Positions 1 to 7,376 of a stretch of DNA of 7,376 nt are shown here, piece after piece. Position 1 is the first letter of the stretch. The number at the start of each line of letters is the position of its first letter. A program made the translations under genes and the position numbers. The DNA is taken from contig CAMWZE010000071.1 of the NCBI GenBank assembly GCA_947178685.1, positions 1 through 7,376 of the forward strand, in the 5' to 3' direction. The notes beneath the pieces are model-generated. The model did no database searches and was not told where the DNA came from. It saw only the letters and a list, made by a program, of their open reading frames with translations. The stretch is from an uncultured Porphyromonadaceae bacterium. Its GTDB lineage: Bacteria > Bacteroidota > Bacteroidia > Bacteroidales > Muribaculaceae.

Positions 1-975
1 GTTGTCTGCATCGTTATTTTCGTTGGCTACATCCGTGAGACCTTTATGGGTATCCGTATTATCCGTAATGTCTGATTCATTCCGGTTGTTTTCAGTAGTT
101 TCATATAAATTGCTGTCAGAGGTTAATGTATTGGCAACATTTTCAGGTACAGTTGATTTATTTCCTGAAGAAGTCGGGATCTCTTCTTCGGAAACAGGAT
201 GGGCAGTAGGTTGAGAACTATTATAAGATAACTTCGGTTTTACGGTGGCGCCGGCAATCATAGACTCAGTAGCGCTTTGAATGGTAGGATGAAGAGTATT
301 CTCTTCTTTTACTGCTTTATCTGTCAAAATGGTTGGATGATCGGATGCTACAAAGTTCTTGTCAGAAACTGTCGACAGCTTGTCTATCCAGAATATCGTA
401 CCGGCACCGATACCTAAGAGCAAAAGGCTCAATATACCGGTCTGTTTCCTATAGTCGGTTATTAGTTGACGCATCATCAGCTTGGCATGGAAGAGCTGAG
501 ATGAGGATGAGTTGGGAGCAATGCCGAGAATCCGTGCTATCTCCTTATGCGACTTTTTTTCAAGCATTGAAAGTCGGAATACCTTTTGATATCCCGTAGG
601 CAGTTTTTTGATTAAGGACTCAAGCACCTCCATGTCGATAATATTGTCGATGGCCGGTGTCTCTTCCGCATAATCCTCTGTAAGGAGTTCCGTCACATCC
701 TGCTCTTGCAGAAATCTCAGTGCCAGATTCTTCATTATAGTTGCCAACCAGTAGTCGACTCTTTCCCGGTCGCGCAGAGATTTAAGCCTGGTGAAGGCCA
801 CAATAAAACCATCATGGAGAATATCTTCCGCATCTTTAGAATCATGCACATATCGCCTTATCACTCCCTGCATACGGGGAGCGAAGCGAAGATAGAAGAG
901 GTTAAGAGCCTCCTTATCTCCTTTGAGACATTCCTCTACGAGACTTCGGTTGTCTATTTCCAGCGATATCTTCAT
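1..975 (-). CDS. ECF-type sigma-70 factor fused to a transmembrane helix and long extracytoplasmic tail (3' end outside window)
   Basis: The frame is open from the ATG at 973-975 to the left edge: 325 codons with no stop, so the C-terminus is missing. Residues about 10-85 match sigma region 2, including the motif SKDAEDILHDGF (46-57) and DYWLATIMKNLA (74-85). Residues about 119-172 match sigma region 4, with the helix-turn-helix segment KKSHKEIARILGI (140-152) and SSQLFHAKLMM (158-168). An ordinary ECF factor would end near residue 180. Here a basic stretch (DYRKQ, 174-178) is followed by a hydrophobic helix at about 180-197 (GILSLLLLGIGAGTIFWI). A tail rich in Ser, Thr, Asn, Glu and Asp then fills residues 198-325 and contains two HPTI motifs (213 and 229). 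By the positive-inside rule the sigma part is cytoplasmic and the tail periplasmic. Inferred role: a transcription factor held at the membrane that senses an envelope signal. No separate anti-sigma gene is visible in the window. The start is the only ATG near the expected N-terminus. The gene looks more AT-rich than the purine genes. The sigma assignment is firm; the tail's fold and the promoters it controls are unknown. Confidence 0.88.
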   Translation of the reverse strand, partial: MKISLEIDNRSLVEECLKGDKEALNLFYLRFAPRMQGVIRRYVHDSKDAEDILHDGFIVAFTRLKSLRDRERVDYWLATIMKNLALRFLQEQDVTELLTEDYAEETPAIDNIIDMEVLESLIKKLPTGYQKVFRLSMLEKKSHKEIARILGIAPNSSSSQLFHAKLMMRQLITDYRKQTGILSLLLLGIGAGTIFWIDKLSTVSDKNFVASDHPTILTDKAVKEENTLHPTIQSATESMIAGATVKPKLSYNSSQPTAHPVSEEEIPTSSGNKSTVPENVANTLTSDSNLYETTENNRNESDITDNTDTHKGLTDVANENNDADN

Positions 976-1012
976 TATCGTTAAGTTTCCGGTATATGTT
1001 TCTCTACGGTTT

Positions 1013-1135
1013 TCAGTCCGCCTTAATGTAGATACGGATATTATCAAAATACTGCATGGCTTCTAAAAAATAATTTTCAGAATCTTCATTTTGAGTGAGG
1101 CTGAGAGAACTCTTAAAAGGACTATTACTTCGTAA
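1013..1135 (-). other. Short open frame, possible 3' remnant of a gene
   Basis: Between a TAG at 1136-1138 and a TGA at 1013-1015 lies a 40-codon open frame. Its second half reads like a normal protein tail (ENYFLEAMQYFDNIRIYIKAD spans residues 20-40). It has no ATG before residue 27, so an intact gene would be only 14 codons from that Met. It ends 37 nt before the sigma factor start. It may be the decayed end of a gene, a small leader peptide, or chance. No family is recognised. Confidence 0.15.
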
Positions 1136-1155
1136 CTACTATAAGTAGCTACGAA
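1129..1155 (-). repeat. Hairpin overlapping the edge of the fold-back element
   Basis: Twelve bases at 1129-1140 (TTCGTAACTACT) pair with 1144-1155 (AGTAGCTACGAA) across a 3-nt loop. The only mismatch on the plus strand (1135 with 1149) becomes a G-U wobble in leftward RNA, so all 12 positions can pair there. The 1144-1155 arm is also the outer arm of the 165-nt palindrome, so the two structures exclude each other. No U-run follows directly (a TTTT occurs about 10 nt later), so it is a weak candidate for an intrinsic terminator. Confidence 0.55.
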
Positions 1156-1306
1156 CAATTAATGCTCATATGTCTACTACATTCTACGGCGATCTCCGCC
1201 TCGGCTTTTCAGTCATAATGTCAGTACATTACTCCTTCAAATCCGATGCAGATCTCATCCGTAGAATTTCGCATCCATTATGACATTAATTATCCGCAGC
1301 TACTTA
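1142..1306 (-). repeat. 165-nt imperfect palindrome (fold-back element; MITE-like or structured RNA)
   Basis: The outer arms 1142-1164 and 1284-1306 are inverted copies matching at 20 of 23 positions, with perfect outer 9-mers TAAGTAGCT and AGCTACTTA. Inside them 1181-1189 (ATTCTACGG) pairs exactly with 1259-1267. Nearer the centre GATCT at 1191-1195 faces 1250-1254, and 1216-1221 pairs with 1226-1231 around a CAGT loop at the exact midpoint. The whole region therefore folds as one long stem with internal loops. The three mismatches in the outer arms are all A-C on the plus strand, which become G-U pairs in leftward RNA, the direction of transcription here. Two readings fit: a small non-autonomous inverted-repeat element (the terminal TA could be a target duplication, but the palindrome makes this unprovable), or a structured RNA. 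It has no coding capacity. Confidence 0.65.
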
Positions 1307-1356
1307 GTATAAAAATAAGCAGACGATTTTTCATTTCGTCTGCTTATCTTTTATAC
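1307..1356 (-). terminator. Intrinsic terminator after guaA
   Basis: A perfect 12-bp stem (1315-1326, ATAAGCAGACGA, with 1336-1347) encloses a 9-nt loop. With one bulged base (1348) the pairing continues from 1307 to 1356. In the leftward RNA the stem is followed by a U-rich stretch (TTATTTTTATAC), and the first base of the structure lies about 34 nt beyond the guaA stop codon. The outermost positions can pair further (1300-1303 with 1358-1361), which touches the right arm of the neighbouring palindrome. The plus-strand side also has a T-rich end, so it could work in both directions. Confidence 0.85.
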
Positions 1357-1389
1357 TGTAGTTATGTTGATCATTCTAAAGAGAGTGTT

Positions 1390-2916
1390 TTACTCCCATT
1401 CGATTGTGGCCGGTGGCTTGGAGGAGATATCGTAGACTACGCGGTTTACGCCACGCACCTTGTTGATGATCTCGTTGCTCACGTTAGCGAGGAATTCGTA
1501 GGGGAGATGTACCCAGTCGGCGGTCATGCCATCGGTGGAAACCACCGCACGCAGAGCCACACAGTTCTCATAGGTGCGCTCATCACCCATAACGCCTACA
1601 CTTTGCACGGGAAGAAGCATCACTCCTGCCTGCCATACCTGGTCGTAAAGACCGGCCTCACGGAGACCGTTGATGAAGATGGCGTCGGCCTCCTGAAGGA
1701 TGCGTACCTTCTCCGGAGTTACCTCTCCGAGAATACGGATGCCAAGACCGGGACCGGGGAAGGGGTGACGACCGAGAAGGCGCTGATCCATATCCATGGC
1801 TTTACCCACACGACGCACCTCATCTTTAAAGAGGAGGCGGAGCGGCTCAACAATCTTGAGGTTCATCTCCTTCGGAAGTCCACCTACGTTGTGGTGGCTC
1901 TTGATTGTGGCTGATGGTCCCTTTACAGAACAGCTCTCGATCACGTCGGGATAGATGGTGCCCTGACCGAGCCAACGTGCTCCATCTATCTTCTTGGCCT
2001 CTGCATTGAACACCTCCACGAAATCGCGGCCGATAATCTTACGCTTCTGCTCAGGATCGGTGACACCCTTGAGGTCGTTGTAGAAACGCTCGCTGGCATC
2101 CACACCGATTACGTTGAGACCCATATGCTTGTAAGAGTCGAGCACATCGTCAAACTCATTCTTGCGGAGCAGACCGTTGTTGACAAAGATACAAGTGAGA
2201 CGGTCGCCGATCGCTTTGTGAAGCAACATAGCAGCTACCGATGAGTCGACACCACCTGAAAGACCGAGGATGACACGGTCGTCGCCGAGTTTCTCCTTGA
2301 GTTCAGCCACAGTGGTATCGATGAATGATGCCGGGCTCCAGTCGCCGGCGCAACCGCATATGCCGAGCACGAAGTTGGCGAGAATCTGCTTGCCGTCGGT
2401 GGAGTGATAAACCTCGGGATGGAACTGTATGCCCCAGGTCTTCTCATCCTCAACGTGGTAAGCGGCTGCCTTCACATTCTCGGTAGAGCCGATGATGTGA
2501 TAGTTTTCGGGAAGACGGGTGATGGTGTCGCCATGGCTCATCCACACCTGAGAGGGGGAGGGGACATTAAGCATGAGAGGATCAAGCTTGTCGACCACAG
2601 TGAGCATGGCACGACCATATTCACGCGAGGGAGCGCCCTCCACCTCGCCACCATATTCGTTGGCGAGAAGCTGGGCTCCGTAGCACACGCCGAGCAGCGG
2701 GAACTTACCCTTTATACCGCTCAGGTCGGGTTTGGGAGCGTCGGCATCGCGCACGGAAGAGGGTGAGCCGGAAAGGATCACGCCCTTCACATCTTCGCCG
2801 AGCTCGGGGATCTTGTTGAAAGGATGGATCTCGCAGTAGACACAGAGCTCACGCACACGACGTGCGATGAGCTGAGTGTACTGAGAACCGAAATCCAGTA
2901 TTATTATCTTTTCCAT
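1390..2916 (-). CDS. guaA: GMP synthase (glutamine-hydrolysing)
   Basis: GuaA converts XMP to GMP in the cytoplasm, using ATP and ammonia released from glutamine, and is the last step of the guanine branch. The 508-residue protein has the normal two-part layout. The class I glutamine amidotransferase domain (about 1-190) carries the nucleophile Cys78 in GVCYGAQ and the partner residues His166 and Glu168 in FHPEV. The ATP-pyrophosphatase domain (about 195-385) has the P-loop motif SGGVDSS at 220-226. The C-terminal dimerisation domain includes [13 protein letters not shown] (383-395) and ends in the typical KPPATIEWE. Length and all key motifs are as expected, with no sign of damage. The start ATG follows the guaB stop by 18 nt behind an A-rich spacer (AAGACAAA) and gives the canonical N-terminus [15 protein letters not shown]. 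It is the last gene of the purine block and is followed by a terminator hairpin. Confidence 0.98.
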   Translation of the reverse strand: MEKIIILDFGSQYTQLIARRVRELCVYCEIHPFNKIPELGEDVKGVILSGSPSSVRDADAPKPDLSGIKGKFPLLGVCYGAQLLANEYGGEVEGAPSREYGRAMLTVVDKLDPLMLNVPSPSQVWMSHGDTITRLPENYHIIGSTENVKAAAYHVEDEKTWGIQFHPEVYHSTDGKQILANFVLGICGCAGDWSPASFIDTTVAELKEKLGDDRVILGLSGGVDSSVAAMLLHKAIGDRLTCIFVNNGLLRKNEFDDVLDSYKHMGLNVIGVDASERFYNDLKGVTDPEQKRKIIGRDFVEVFNAEAKKIDGARWLGQGTIYPDVIESCSVKGPSATIKSHHNVGGLPKEMNLKIVEPLRLLFKDEVRRVGKAMDMDQRLLGRHPFPGPGLGIRILGEVTPEKVRILQEADAIFINGLREAGLYDQVWQAGVMLLPVQSVGVMGDERTYENCVALRAVVSTDGMTADWVHLPYEFLANVSNEIINKVRGVNRVVYDISSKPPATIEWE

Positions 2917-2934
2917 TTTGTCTTGGTTGATGAA

Positions 2935-4407
2935 TTATTCGGCACGAGAGTAGTTGGGAGCCTCTTTGGTGATTGTCACGTCATGAGGGTGATTCTCGAT
3001 CACACCAGCCGATGTTATTCTCACGAAGCGGGCGTTATGAAGCGCGTCGATATCCTTGGCGCCACAATAGCCCATGCCGGAACGGAGACCGCCGAGAAGC
3101 TGATATATAGTCTCTGCGAGGGTGCCTTTGTAGGGCACACGGGCCACGATTCCCTCCGGCACAAACTTGCTGGAATCGTTGGTGCCGCTCTGGAAGTAAC
3201 GGTCTTTGGAACCAGCCTCCATAGCCTCGATGGAACCCATGCCACGGTAAGCCTTGAATTTACGTCCGTTATAGATGATGGTCTCACCGGGCGATTCCTC
3301 TGTGCCGGCGAGCATAGAGCCCATCATAACGCAGTCGGCACCGGCAGCGATAGCTTTCACCACATCGCCTGAATAGCGAAGACCACCGTCACCGATTACG
3401 GGAATGTCATGACTGTGGGCCACTTTGGCACAGTTGAAGATTGCACTGAGCTGAGGCACACCGACACCGGCCACGATACGGGTGGTGCAGATAGAGCCGG
3501 GGCCGATGCCCACCTTGATGCCGTCGGCACCGTTGGCGATGAGATATTCGGCAGCTTCAGCGGTAGCGATATTACCTACAAGCACGTCAATCTCCGGGAA
3601 ATTAGCTTTGACAGCCTTCAAGGTGTTGACCACATTGGCAGAGTGGCCATGGGCAGTGTCGATCACTACGGCATCCACTCCGGCGTTAACCAAAGCCTCC
3701 ACACGCTTGAGAGTGTCGCTGGTGACACCCACGCCGCCGGCCACACGGAGACGGCCTTTGCTGTCTTTGCAGGCATTGGGATAATCCTGAATCTTGGTGA
3801 TGTCGCGGTAAGTGATAAGTCCGACGAGCTTATTGTCTTTGTCGACCACAGGGAGCTTCTCGATCTTATGGCGAAGAAGAATCTGGGATGCCTCGGCAAG
3901 ATCGGGATTTGTGGTGGTGATGATATTCTCTTTGGTCATCACTTCCGAGATCTTAAGCTCAGACTCTGTCTGGAAACGAAGGTCGCGGTTTGTGACGATA
4001 CCCACAAGTTTACCCTCCTCGTCAACTACAGGTATGCCGCCGATATGGTTCTCGTGCATCATGCGCTGAGCATCGCCCACAGTCTGGTCGGGTGTGATGG
4101 TGACAGGATCGAAGATCATGCCGCTCTCGGCGCGTTTCACCTTTCTCACCATTGCAGCCTGCACATCGATGGGCATATTCTTATGAATTACGCCGATGCC
4201 GCCCTGACGCGCGATGGCGATGGCCATGGCAGCCTCGGTGACAGTGTCCATAGCGGCAGAGACCACCGGGATGTTAAGAGTGATGTTGCGTGAGAAACGG
4301 GTCTTCACCTCCACCATATTGGGTGTAACCTCTGAATAGGCCGGCACAAGGAGGACATCGTCGAAGGTCATGCCTTCCTCGTTCACTTTTTCAGTTAAGA
4401 ATGACAT
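2935..4407 (-). CDS. guaB: Inosine-5'-monophosphate dehydrogenase
   Basis: GuaB oxidises IMP to XMP with NAD+, the committed step of guanine nucleotide synthesis. The 490-residue protein is a full-length bacterial IMPDH. The (beta/alpha)8 barrel is interrupted by two CBS domains (about 95-150 and 155-212), the usual site of purine nucleotide regulation. The catalytic loop GPGSICTTR (302-310) holds Cys307, which forms the thioimidate with IMP. The phosphate-binding segment GDGG is at 339-342. The mobile flap with the catalytic Arg-Tyr pair is at 403-404 (RYFQ), in the region ending YKG (426-428). The start gives the standard N-terminus with [15 protein letters not shown], and no upstream in-frame start is needed. 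The gene begins 10 nt after the purA stop and is followed by guaA, so the two steps from IMP to GMP are encoded side by side and probably on one transcript. Confidence 0.98.
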   Translation of the reverse strand: MSFLTEKVNEEGMTFDDVLLVPAYSEVTPNMVEVKTRFSRNITLNIPVVSAAMDTVTEAAMAIAIARQGGIGVIHKNMPIDVQAAMVRKVKRAESGMIFDPVTITPDQTVGDAQRMMHENHIGGIPVVDEEGKLVGIVTNRDLRFQTESELKISEVMTKENIITTTNPDLAEASQILLRHKIEKLPVVDKDNKLVGLITYRDITKIQDYPNACKDSKGRLRVAGGVGVTSDTLKRVEALVNAGVDAVVIDTAHGHSANVVNTLKAVKANFPEIDVLVGNIATAEAAEYLIANGADGIKVGIGPGSICTTRIVAGVGVPQLSAIFNCAKVAHSHDIPVIGDGGLRYSGDVVKAIAAGADCVMMGSMLAGTEESPGETIIYNGRKFKAYRGMGSIEAMEAGSKDRYFQSGTNDSSKFVPEGIVARVPYKGTLAETIYQLLGGLRSGMGYCGAKDIDALHNARFVRITSAGVIENHPHDVTITKEAPNYSRAE

Positions 4408-4417
4408 AGTTGTTCGG

Positions 4418-5713
4418 TTAGAAATTTTTGAGTTTTTCTGATAAGATTACGGTCTGTGTACGGTCGGGACCAACGGAGATGACACCTACGGGCACCTCGG
4501 TGAGCTCCTCGATTTTCCTTACATATGCCTTGGCAGCCTCGGGAAGCTCATCGAAACTCTTGATGCCGGTGATATCCTCTTTCCAGCCCTCCATCTCGAT
4601 ATATACGGGCTTGCAGCGAGCAAGCGTGGAGATTGTGGAGGGTGGGGTGTCGATGGTCTTGCCGTCGAGTTCGTAGTGGGTGCAGATCTTTACTTTGTCG
4701 AGGCCCGAGAGCACATCGAAGAGCATGAGCGCCCAGTTGTCGATACCGGCGAGGCGGCTCGTGTAGCGTGCCACAACGGCGTCGAACCAACCCACACGAC
4801 GGGGACGTCCGGTGACGGTGCCATATTCATGTCCGCGCTCACGGATCTCGTGGGCGATATGGTCATGAAGCTCGGTGGGGAAGGGACCTTCGCCAACACG
4901 AGTGCAATATGCTTTGGCTACACCAACCACATTGTCGATCCACTTCGGAGAGATACCTGCGCCGACAGGCACGCTGGCCGAAGAGGGTGTGGATGAGGTT
5001 ACGAAGGGATATGTGCCATGGTCGATGCAGAGCATCATGCCTTGTGCTCCTTCGAAAAGGATCTTCTTATCGGGAGTGCGGAGAGCCTTGTTGATAAGGT
5101 CGGAAGTGTCGACGATGCGAGGTCCGAGAATAGCGGCGATCTCCATGTAGCGGTCGTATACCTCCTTGAAGTCGTAAGTGGGAAGACCGAGCATCTTGAG
5201 CTCCATGTTCTTCTCGTCGATGGCCGCTTGCAGACGCTCAGCGAAGTATTCCGGTTCCAGAAGGTCGCCCATGCGCAGACCGGTGCGGCTGTATTTGTCG
5301 CTGTAAGCCGGTCCGATACCTTTCTTTGTCGTGCCGATGAGCTTGCCACCCTTCAGGCTCTCATAAGCGCCGTCGAGTGCGGAATGCCAAGGCATCACCA
5401 TAGCCGCACGGTCGGAGATATAGAGCTGATAGTCGGTGATCCCCTGCTGATGCAGACGGTCGAGCTCAACGAGTACTGATTCCGGGTTCACCACCATGCC
5501 GTTGGCCATGACGTTCACCGTCTTGGGGTTGAAGATGCCGGAGGGTATGCTCTGGAGAGAATACTTGTGGCCGTTGAACATCACGCTGTGTCCAGCATTG
5601 TTGCCACCCTGATAGCGCACCACCATGTCGGCGCGACATGCAAAATAGTCGGTAATTTTACCTTTACCCTCATCGCCCCATTGGGAGCCGATGACAACTA
5701 ATCTTTCCGACAT
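4418..5713 (-). CDS. purA: Adenylosuccinate synthetase
   Basis: PurA joins IMP and aspartate, driven by GTP hydrolysis, to make adenylosuccinate, the first step from IMP to AMP. The 431-residue protein matches the family length. The phosphate loop GDEGKGK is at 13-19 with catalytic Asp14, and His42 lies in NNAGHSV. The IMP-binding loop GTTKKGIGP spans 127-135, the aspartate-binding loop VTGRPRR spans 300-306, and the GTP-contacting SVGPDR spans 413-418. One oddity: the guanine-recognition motif, usually TKLD (330-333 in the E. coli numbering, which coincides here), reads MLFD. The Asp is kept but the Lys is replaced by Leu. The start ATG shares one base with the purB stop (TAATG), which suggests translational coupling. 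The neighbouring lyase purB acts directly on the product. Confidence 0.97.
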   Translation of the reverse strand: MSERLVVIGSQWGDEGKGKITDYFACRADMVVRYQGGNNAGHSVMFNGHKYSLQSIPSGIFNPKTVNVMANGMVVNPESVLVELDRLHQQGITDYQLYISDRAAMVMPWHSALDGAYESLKGGKLIGTTKKGIGPAYSDKYSRTGLRMGDLLEPEYFAERLQAAIDEKNMELKMLGLPTYDFKEVYDRYMEIAAILGPRIVDTSDLINKALRTPDKKILFEGAQGMMLCIDHGTYPFVTSSTPSSASVPVGAGISPKWIDNVVGVAKAYCTRVGEGPFPTELHDHIAHEIRERGHEYGTVTGRPRRVGWFDAVVARYTSRLAGIDNWALMLFDVLSGLDKVKICTHYELDGKTIDTPPSTISTLARCKPVYIEMEGWKEDITGIKSFDELPEAAKAYVRKIEELTEVPVGVISVGPDRTQTVILSEKLKNF

Positions 5714-7011
5714 TATTCTTCGATTTTATTACGTTTATAGATGTGGTCTACATTCTTGAAGTAGTAGTCGAGGGTGAAGCAGTTGTCGAGTTCCTCCTCG
5801 GTGAGCATTTCCATCACTGTGGGATCCTGCTTCAGGAGATCCTGATAGGATGCCCCGATGCTCATAGCCTTCATTGCGATAGGCTGAACAGTGTCATAAG
5901 CTTTCTCACGCACGAAGCCCTTGTCGATGAGAGCGTTCATCACACGCTGTGCGAAGATCACGCCGTTGGTGCGATAGATGTTGGCCTTCATCTGGTCTTC
6001 GAAGATCACGAGATTCTCGAGGATACCCTTCATGCGGTTGAGCATATAGTCGAGCAGGATTGTGGCATCAGGCATGATGATACGCTCAGTGGCAGAGTGG
6101 GAGATGTCGCGCTCGTGCCAGAGGGCTACGTTCTCATATGCGGTCACCATGTAGCCACGCAGCACACGGGCACATCCGCAGATGTTCTCGCTGCTGATGG
6201 GGTTGCGCTTGTGAGGCATTGCGGAAGAGCCCTTCTGGCCTTTGCCAAACGCCTCCTCCACCTCATGCACCTCAGTGCGCTGGAGGTTACGAACCTCAAG
6301 AGCCATCTGCTCAAGGCTTGCGCCGATAAGGGCGAGAGTGGCCATATAGTAGGCGTGACGGTCGCGCTGGATCACCTGGGTGCTTACGTCGGAGCTTGCA
6401 ATACCGAGCTTCTCGCATACATAATCCTGTACGAAAGGAGGAATGTTGGCGAAATTGCCTACAGCACCGCTGATCTTACCAACCTCCACACCCTTGGCGG
6501 CCTCCTTGAAACGCACGAGATTGCGCTTCATCTCGGCAAACCAGAGCACCCATTTCAGACCGAACGAAGTGATGTCGGCATGGATGCCATGTGTGCGGCC
6601 GATGCAGGGGAGATTCTTGAAACGGATTGCCTGCTTTCTGAGCACCTCGATATACTCTTCGATATCTTTGAGAAGGATCTCGTTGGCCTGCTTGAAGATG
6701 TAGCCGTTGGCAGTGTCTACCACGTCGGTCGAGGTGAGTCCGTAGTGCACCCATTTGCGCTCCTCGCCGAGCGATTCGCTGACGGTGCGAGTGAATGCCA
6801 CGATGTCATGGCGTGTCTGGAGCTCGATCTCCTTGATTCGGTCAATATTGAAAGTGGCGTTGGCGTTTAGTTTCTCCACATCCTCAGCGGGGACAACGCC
6901 TAATTCTCTCCAGGCCTCAGCGGCAAGGAGCTCTACCTTGAGATAAGCGCGAAATTTATTCTCTTCGGTCCAGACTTCGCGCATTACGTCTCTTCCGTAT
7001 CTCTCTATCAT
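5713..7011 (-). CDS. purB: Adenylosuccinate lyase
   Basis: PurB removes fumarate from adenylosuccinate to give AMP and from SAICAR to give AICAR, so it serves both the de novo pathway to IMP and the AMP branch. The chosen start gives 432 residues, the length of the Bacillus-type enzyme, with the N-terminus [20 protein letters not shown] that the family normally shows. The open frame extends 30 codons upstream to an ATG at 7099-7101, but that extension would overlap folD by 58 nt, mostly mirrors its coding sequence, and has no family counterpart. Key motifs are His68 in TRHD, TSTD (93-96), His141 in GRTHG, and the fumarase/aspartase-superfamily signature [11 protein letters not shown] (261-271) with the catalytic serine loop. 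The gene begins 32 nt after folD in an A-rich spacer and overlaps purA by one base. Confidence 0.97.
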   Translation of the reverse strand: MIERYGRDVMREVWTEENKFRAYLKVELLAAEAWRELGVVPAEDVEKLNANATFNIDRIKEIELQTRHDIVAFTRTVSESLGEERKWVHYGLTSTDVVDTANGYIFKQANEILLKDIEEYIEVLRKQAIRFKNLPCIGRTHGIHADITSFGLKWVLWFAEMKRNLVRFKEAAKGVEVGKISGAVGNFANIPPFVQDYVCEKLGIASSDVSTQVIQRDRHAYYMATLALIGASLEQMALEVRNLQRTEVHEVEEAFGKGQKGSSAMPHKRNPISSENICGCARVLRGYMVTAYENVALWHERDISHSATERIIMPDATILLDYMLNRMKGILENLVIFEDQMKANIYRTNGVIFAQRVMNALIDKGFVREKAYDTVQPIAMKAMSIGASYQDLLKQDPTVMEMLTEEELDNCFTLDYYFKNVDHIYKRNKIEE

Positions 7012-7043
7012 GATTTCAGGATTTTTGAATTTGTAAAAGATAT

Positions 7044-7376
7044 TCAGGCATTCTTCTCCATCTTGCGGAGGAAACACTCGAGTGTGTTCTCCATAAGGCA
7101 TGCACGGGTCATAGGCCCTACGCCGCCCGGCACGGGAGTGATGACTGAAGCTTTATCGCACACGGCTGCATAGTCAACATCGCCGCAGAGCTTGCCGGTT
7201 TCTGGATCACGGTTCACGCCTACGTCGATTACGGCTGCCCCTTCGCCCACCATGTCGGCAGTGACGAACTTCGGGCGTCCGATAGCCACTACGAGGATAT
7301 CAGCCTCTGAGGCTACTTTGGCGAGATCTTTGGTGCGGCTGTGGGCGGTGGTGACAGTGGCATTACGGTCGAGTAG
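7044..7376 (-). CDS. folD: Bifunctional methylenetetrahydrofolate dehydrogenase / cyclohydrolase, C-terminal part
   Basis: FolD interconverts 5,10-methylene-, methenyl- and 10-formyl-tetrahydrofolate with NADP+, and so feeds the two formyl-transfer steps of purine synthesis. The last 110 codons and the stop are visible; the start lies beyond the right edge (the family is about 280-300 residues, so over half is missing). The fragment begins inside the NAD(P)-binding domain at [15 protein letters not shown] (1-15), the usual position of the cofactor phosphate-binding loop. It continues with [11 protein letters not shown] (25-35) and VIDVGVNR (49-56), and includes the family signature [10 protein letters not shown] (81-90). 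The GTG or ATG-like internal starts in this frame are not real starts. The frame is intact to its end. Its place just before purB fits joint expression of folate one-carbon supply with purine synthesis. Confidence 0.95.
   Translation of the reverse strand, partial: LLDRNATVTTAHSRTKDLAKVASEADILVVAIGRPKFVTADMVGEGAAVIDVGVNRDPETGKLCGDVDYAAVCDKASVITPVPGGVGPMTRACLMENTLECFLRKMEKNA

Larger units (their letters stand above)
976..1389. other. Intergenic region between the sigma factor gene and guaA
   Basis: This stretch of about 414 nt separates the 3' end of guaA from the sigma factor start codon. Reading leftwards it holds the guaA terminator hairpin, a 165-nt fold-back element, a second hairpin that overlaps the end of that element, a short open frame that may be a gene remnant, and an AT-rich leader. 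No tRNA or CRISPR-like structure was seen. The sigma factor needs its own promoter here if the terminator works, but no exact Bacteroides-type -7 (TAnnTTTG) and -33 (TTTG) pair could be found. Confidence 0.8.

Noticed and set aside
2..214. A 70-codon plus-strand open frame at the left edge
   Set aside because: It is antisense to the tail of the sigma factor gene, whose frame is open and continuous across the whole stretch.
976..1128. A Bacteroides-type promoter for the sigma factor gene
   Set aside because: Only near matches to the -7 element were found (for example TATTTTG read leftwards near 1046), without a properly spaced TTTG, so no promoter is annotated.
1246..1914. A 222-codon plus-strand open frame starting inside the palindrome
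   Set aside because: Most of it is antisense to guaA and its first part crosses the hairpin element and the terminator, so it is not a credible gene.
3409..4293. A 294-codon open frame on the plus strand opposite guaB
   Set aside because: It is antisense to a complete IMP dehydrogenase, with the composition of a mirror frame and no recognisable domain.
5743..6870. A 375-codon open frame on the plus strand opposite purB
   Set aside because: It lies wholly antisense to an intact adenylosuccinate lyase with all motifs, is His/Leu/Val-rich as reverse-frame shadows are, and resembles no family.
7012..7101. Upstream extension of purB by 30 codons to an ATG
   Set aside because: The extension overlaps folD, has no counterpart in the family, and the internal ATG gives the typical PurB N-terminus MIERY.

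Overview
The window looks chromosomal and most likely comes from a member of the Bacteroidota (probably Bacteroidales). The evidence is indirect: the gene starts lack a clear Shine-Dalgarno sequence and sit behind A-rich spacers, the sigma factor is of the ECF type common in that phylum, and the enzymes read like Bacteroidales orthologues. A family-level guess such as Muribaculaceae cannot be settled from the sequence alone. Every supported gene lies on the minus strand, so transcription runs from right to left.

Right part (1390-7376): a tight block of five genes, in transcription order folD (C-terminal part only, entering from the right edge), purB, purA, guaB and guaA. The gaps are 32 nt, a 1-nt overlap, 10 nt and 18 nt, so they are probably one operon. 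Together they hold both exits from IMP: PurA and PurB make AMP through adenylosuccinate, and GuaB and GuaA make GMP through XMP. FolD belongs to the one-carbon folate pool that supplies 10-formyl-THF to purine synthesis, and PurB also acts earlier at the SAICAR step. A strong hairpin with a U-rich 3' side just past guaA (1307-1356) closes the block.

Middle (976-1389): about 414 nt without a convincing gene, but not featureless. Besides the terminator it holds a 165-nt imperfect palindrome (1142-1306). In its outer 23-nt arms every departure from perfect pairing becomes a G-U wobble in the leftward RNA. A second hairpin (1129-1155) reuses one of these arms, which gives an alternative-pairing layout upstream of the sigma gene. 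A short open frame (1013-1135) may be a gene remnant.

Left part (1-975): the first 325 codons of an open frame that runs off the left edge. It encodes an ECF sigma factor joined in one chain to a single transmembrane helix and a long Ser/Thr/Asn/Glu-rich tail predicted to lie outside the cytoplasm. This membrane-tethered sigma factor and the structured RNA or repeat element before it are the least ordinary parts of the window. The purine block is conventional housekeeping apart from a substitution in the guanine-recognition motif of PurA.
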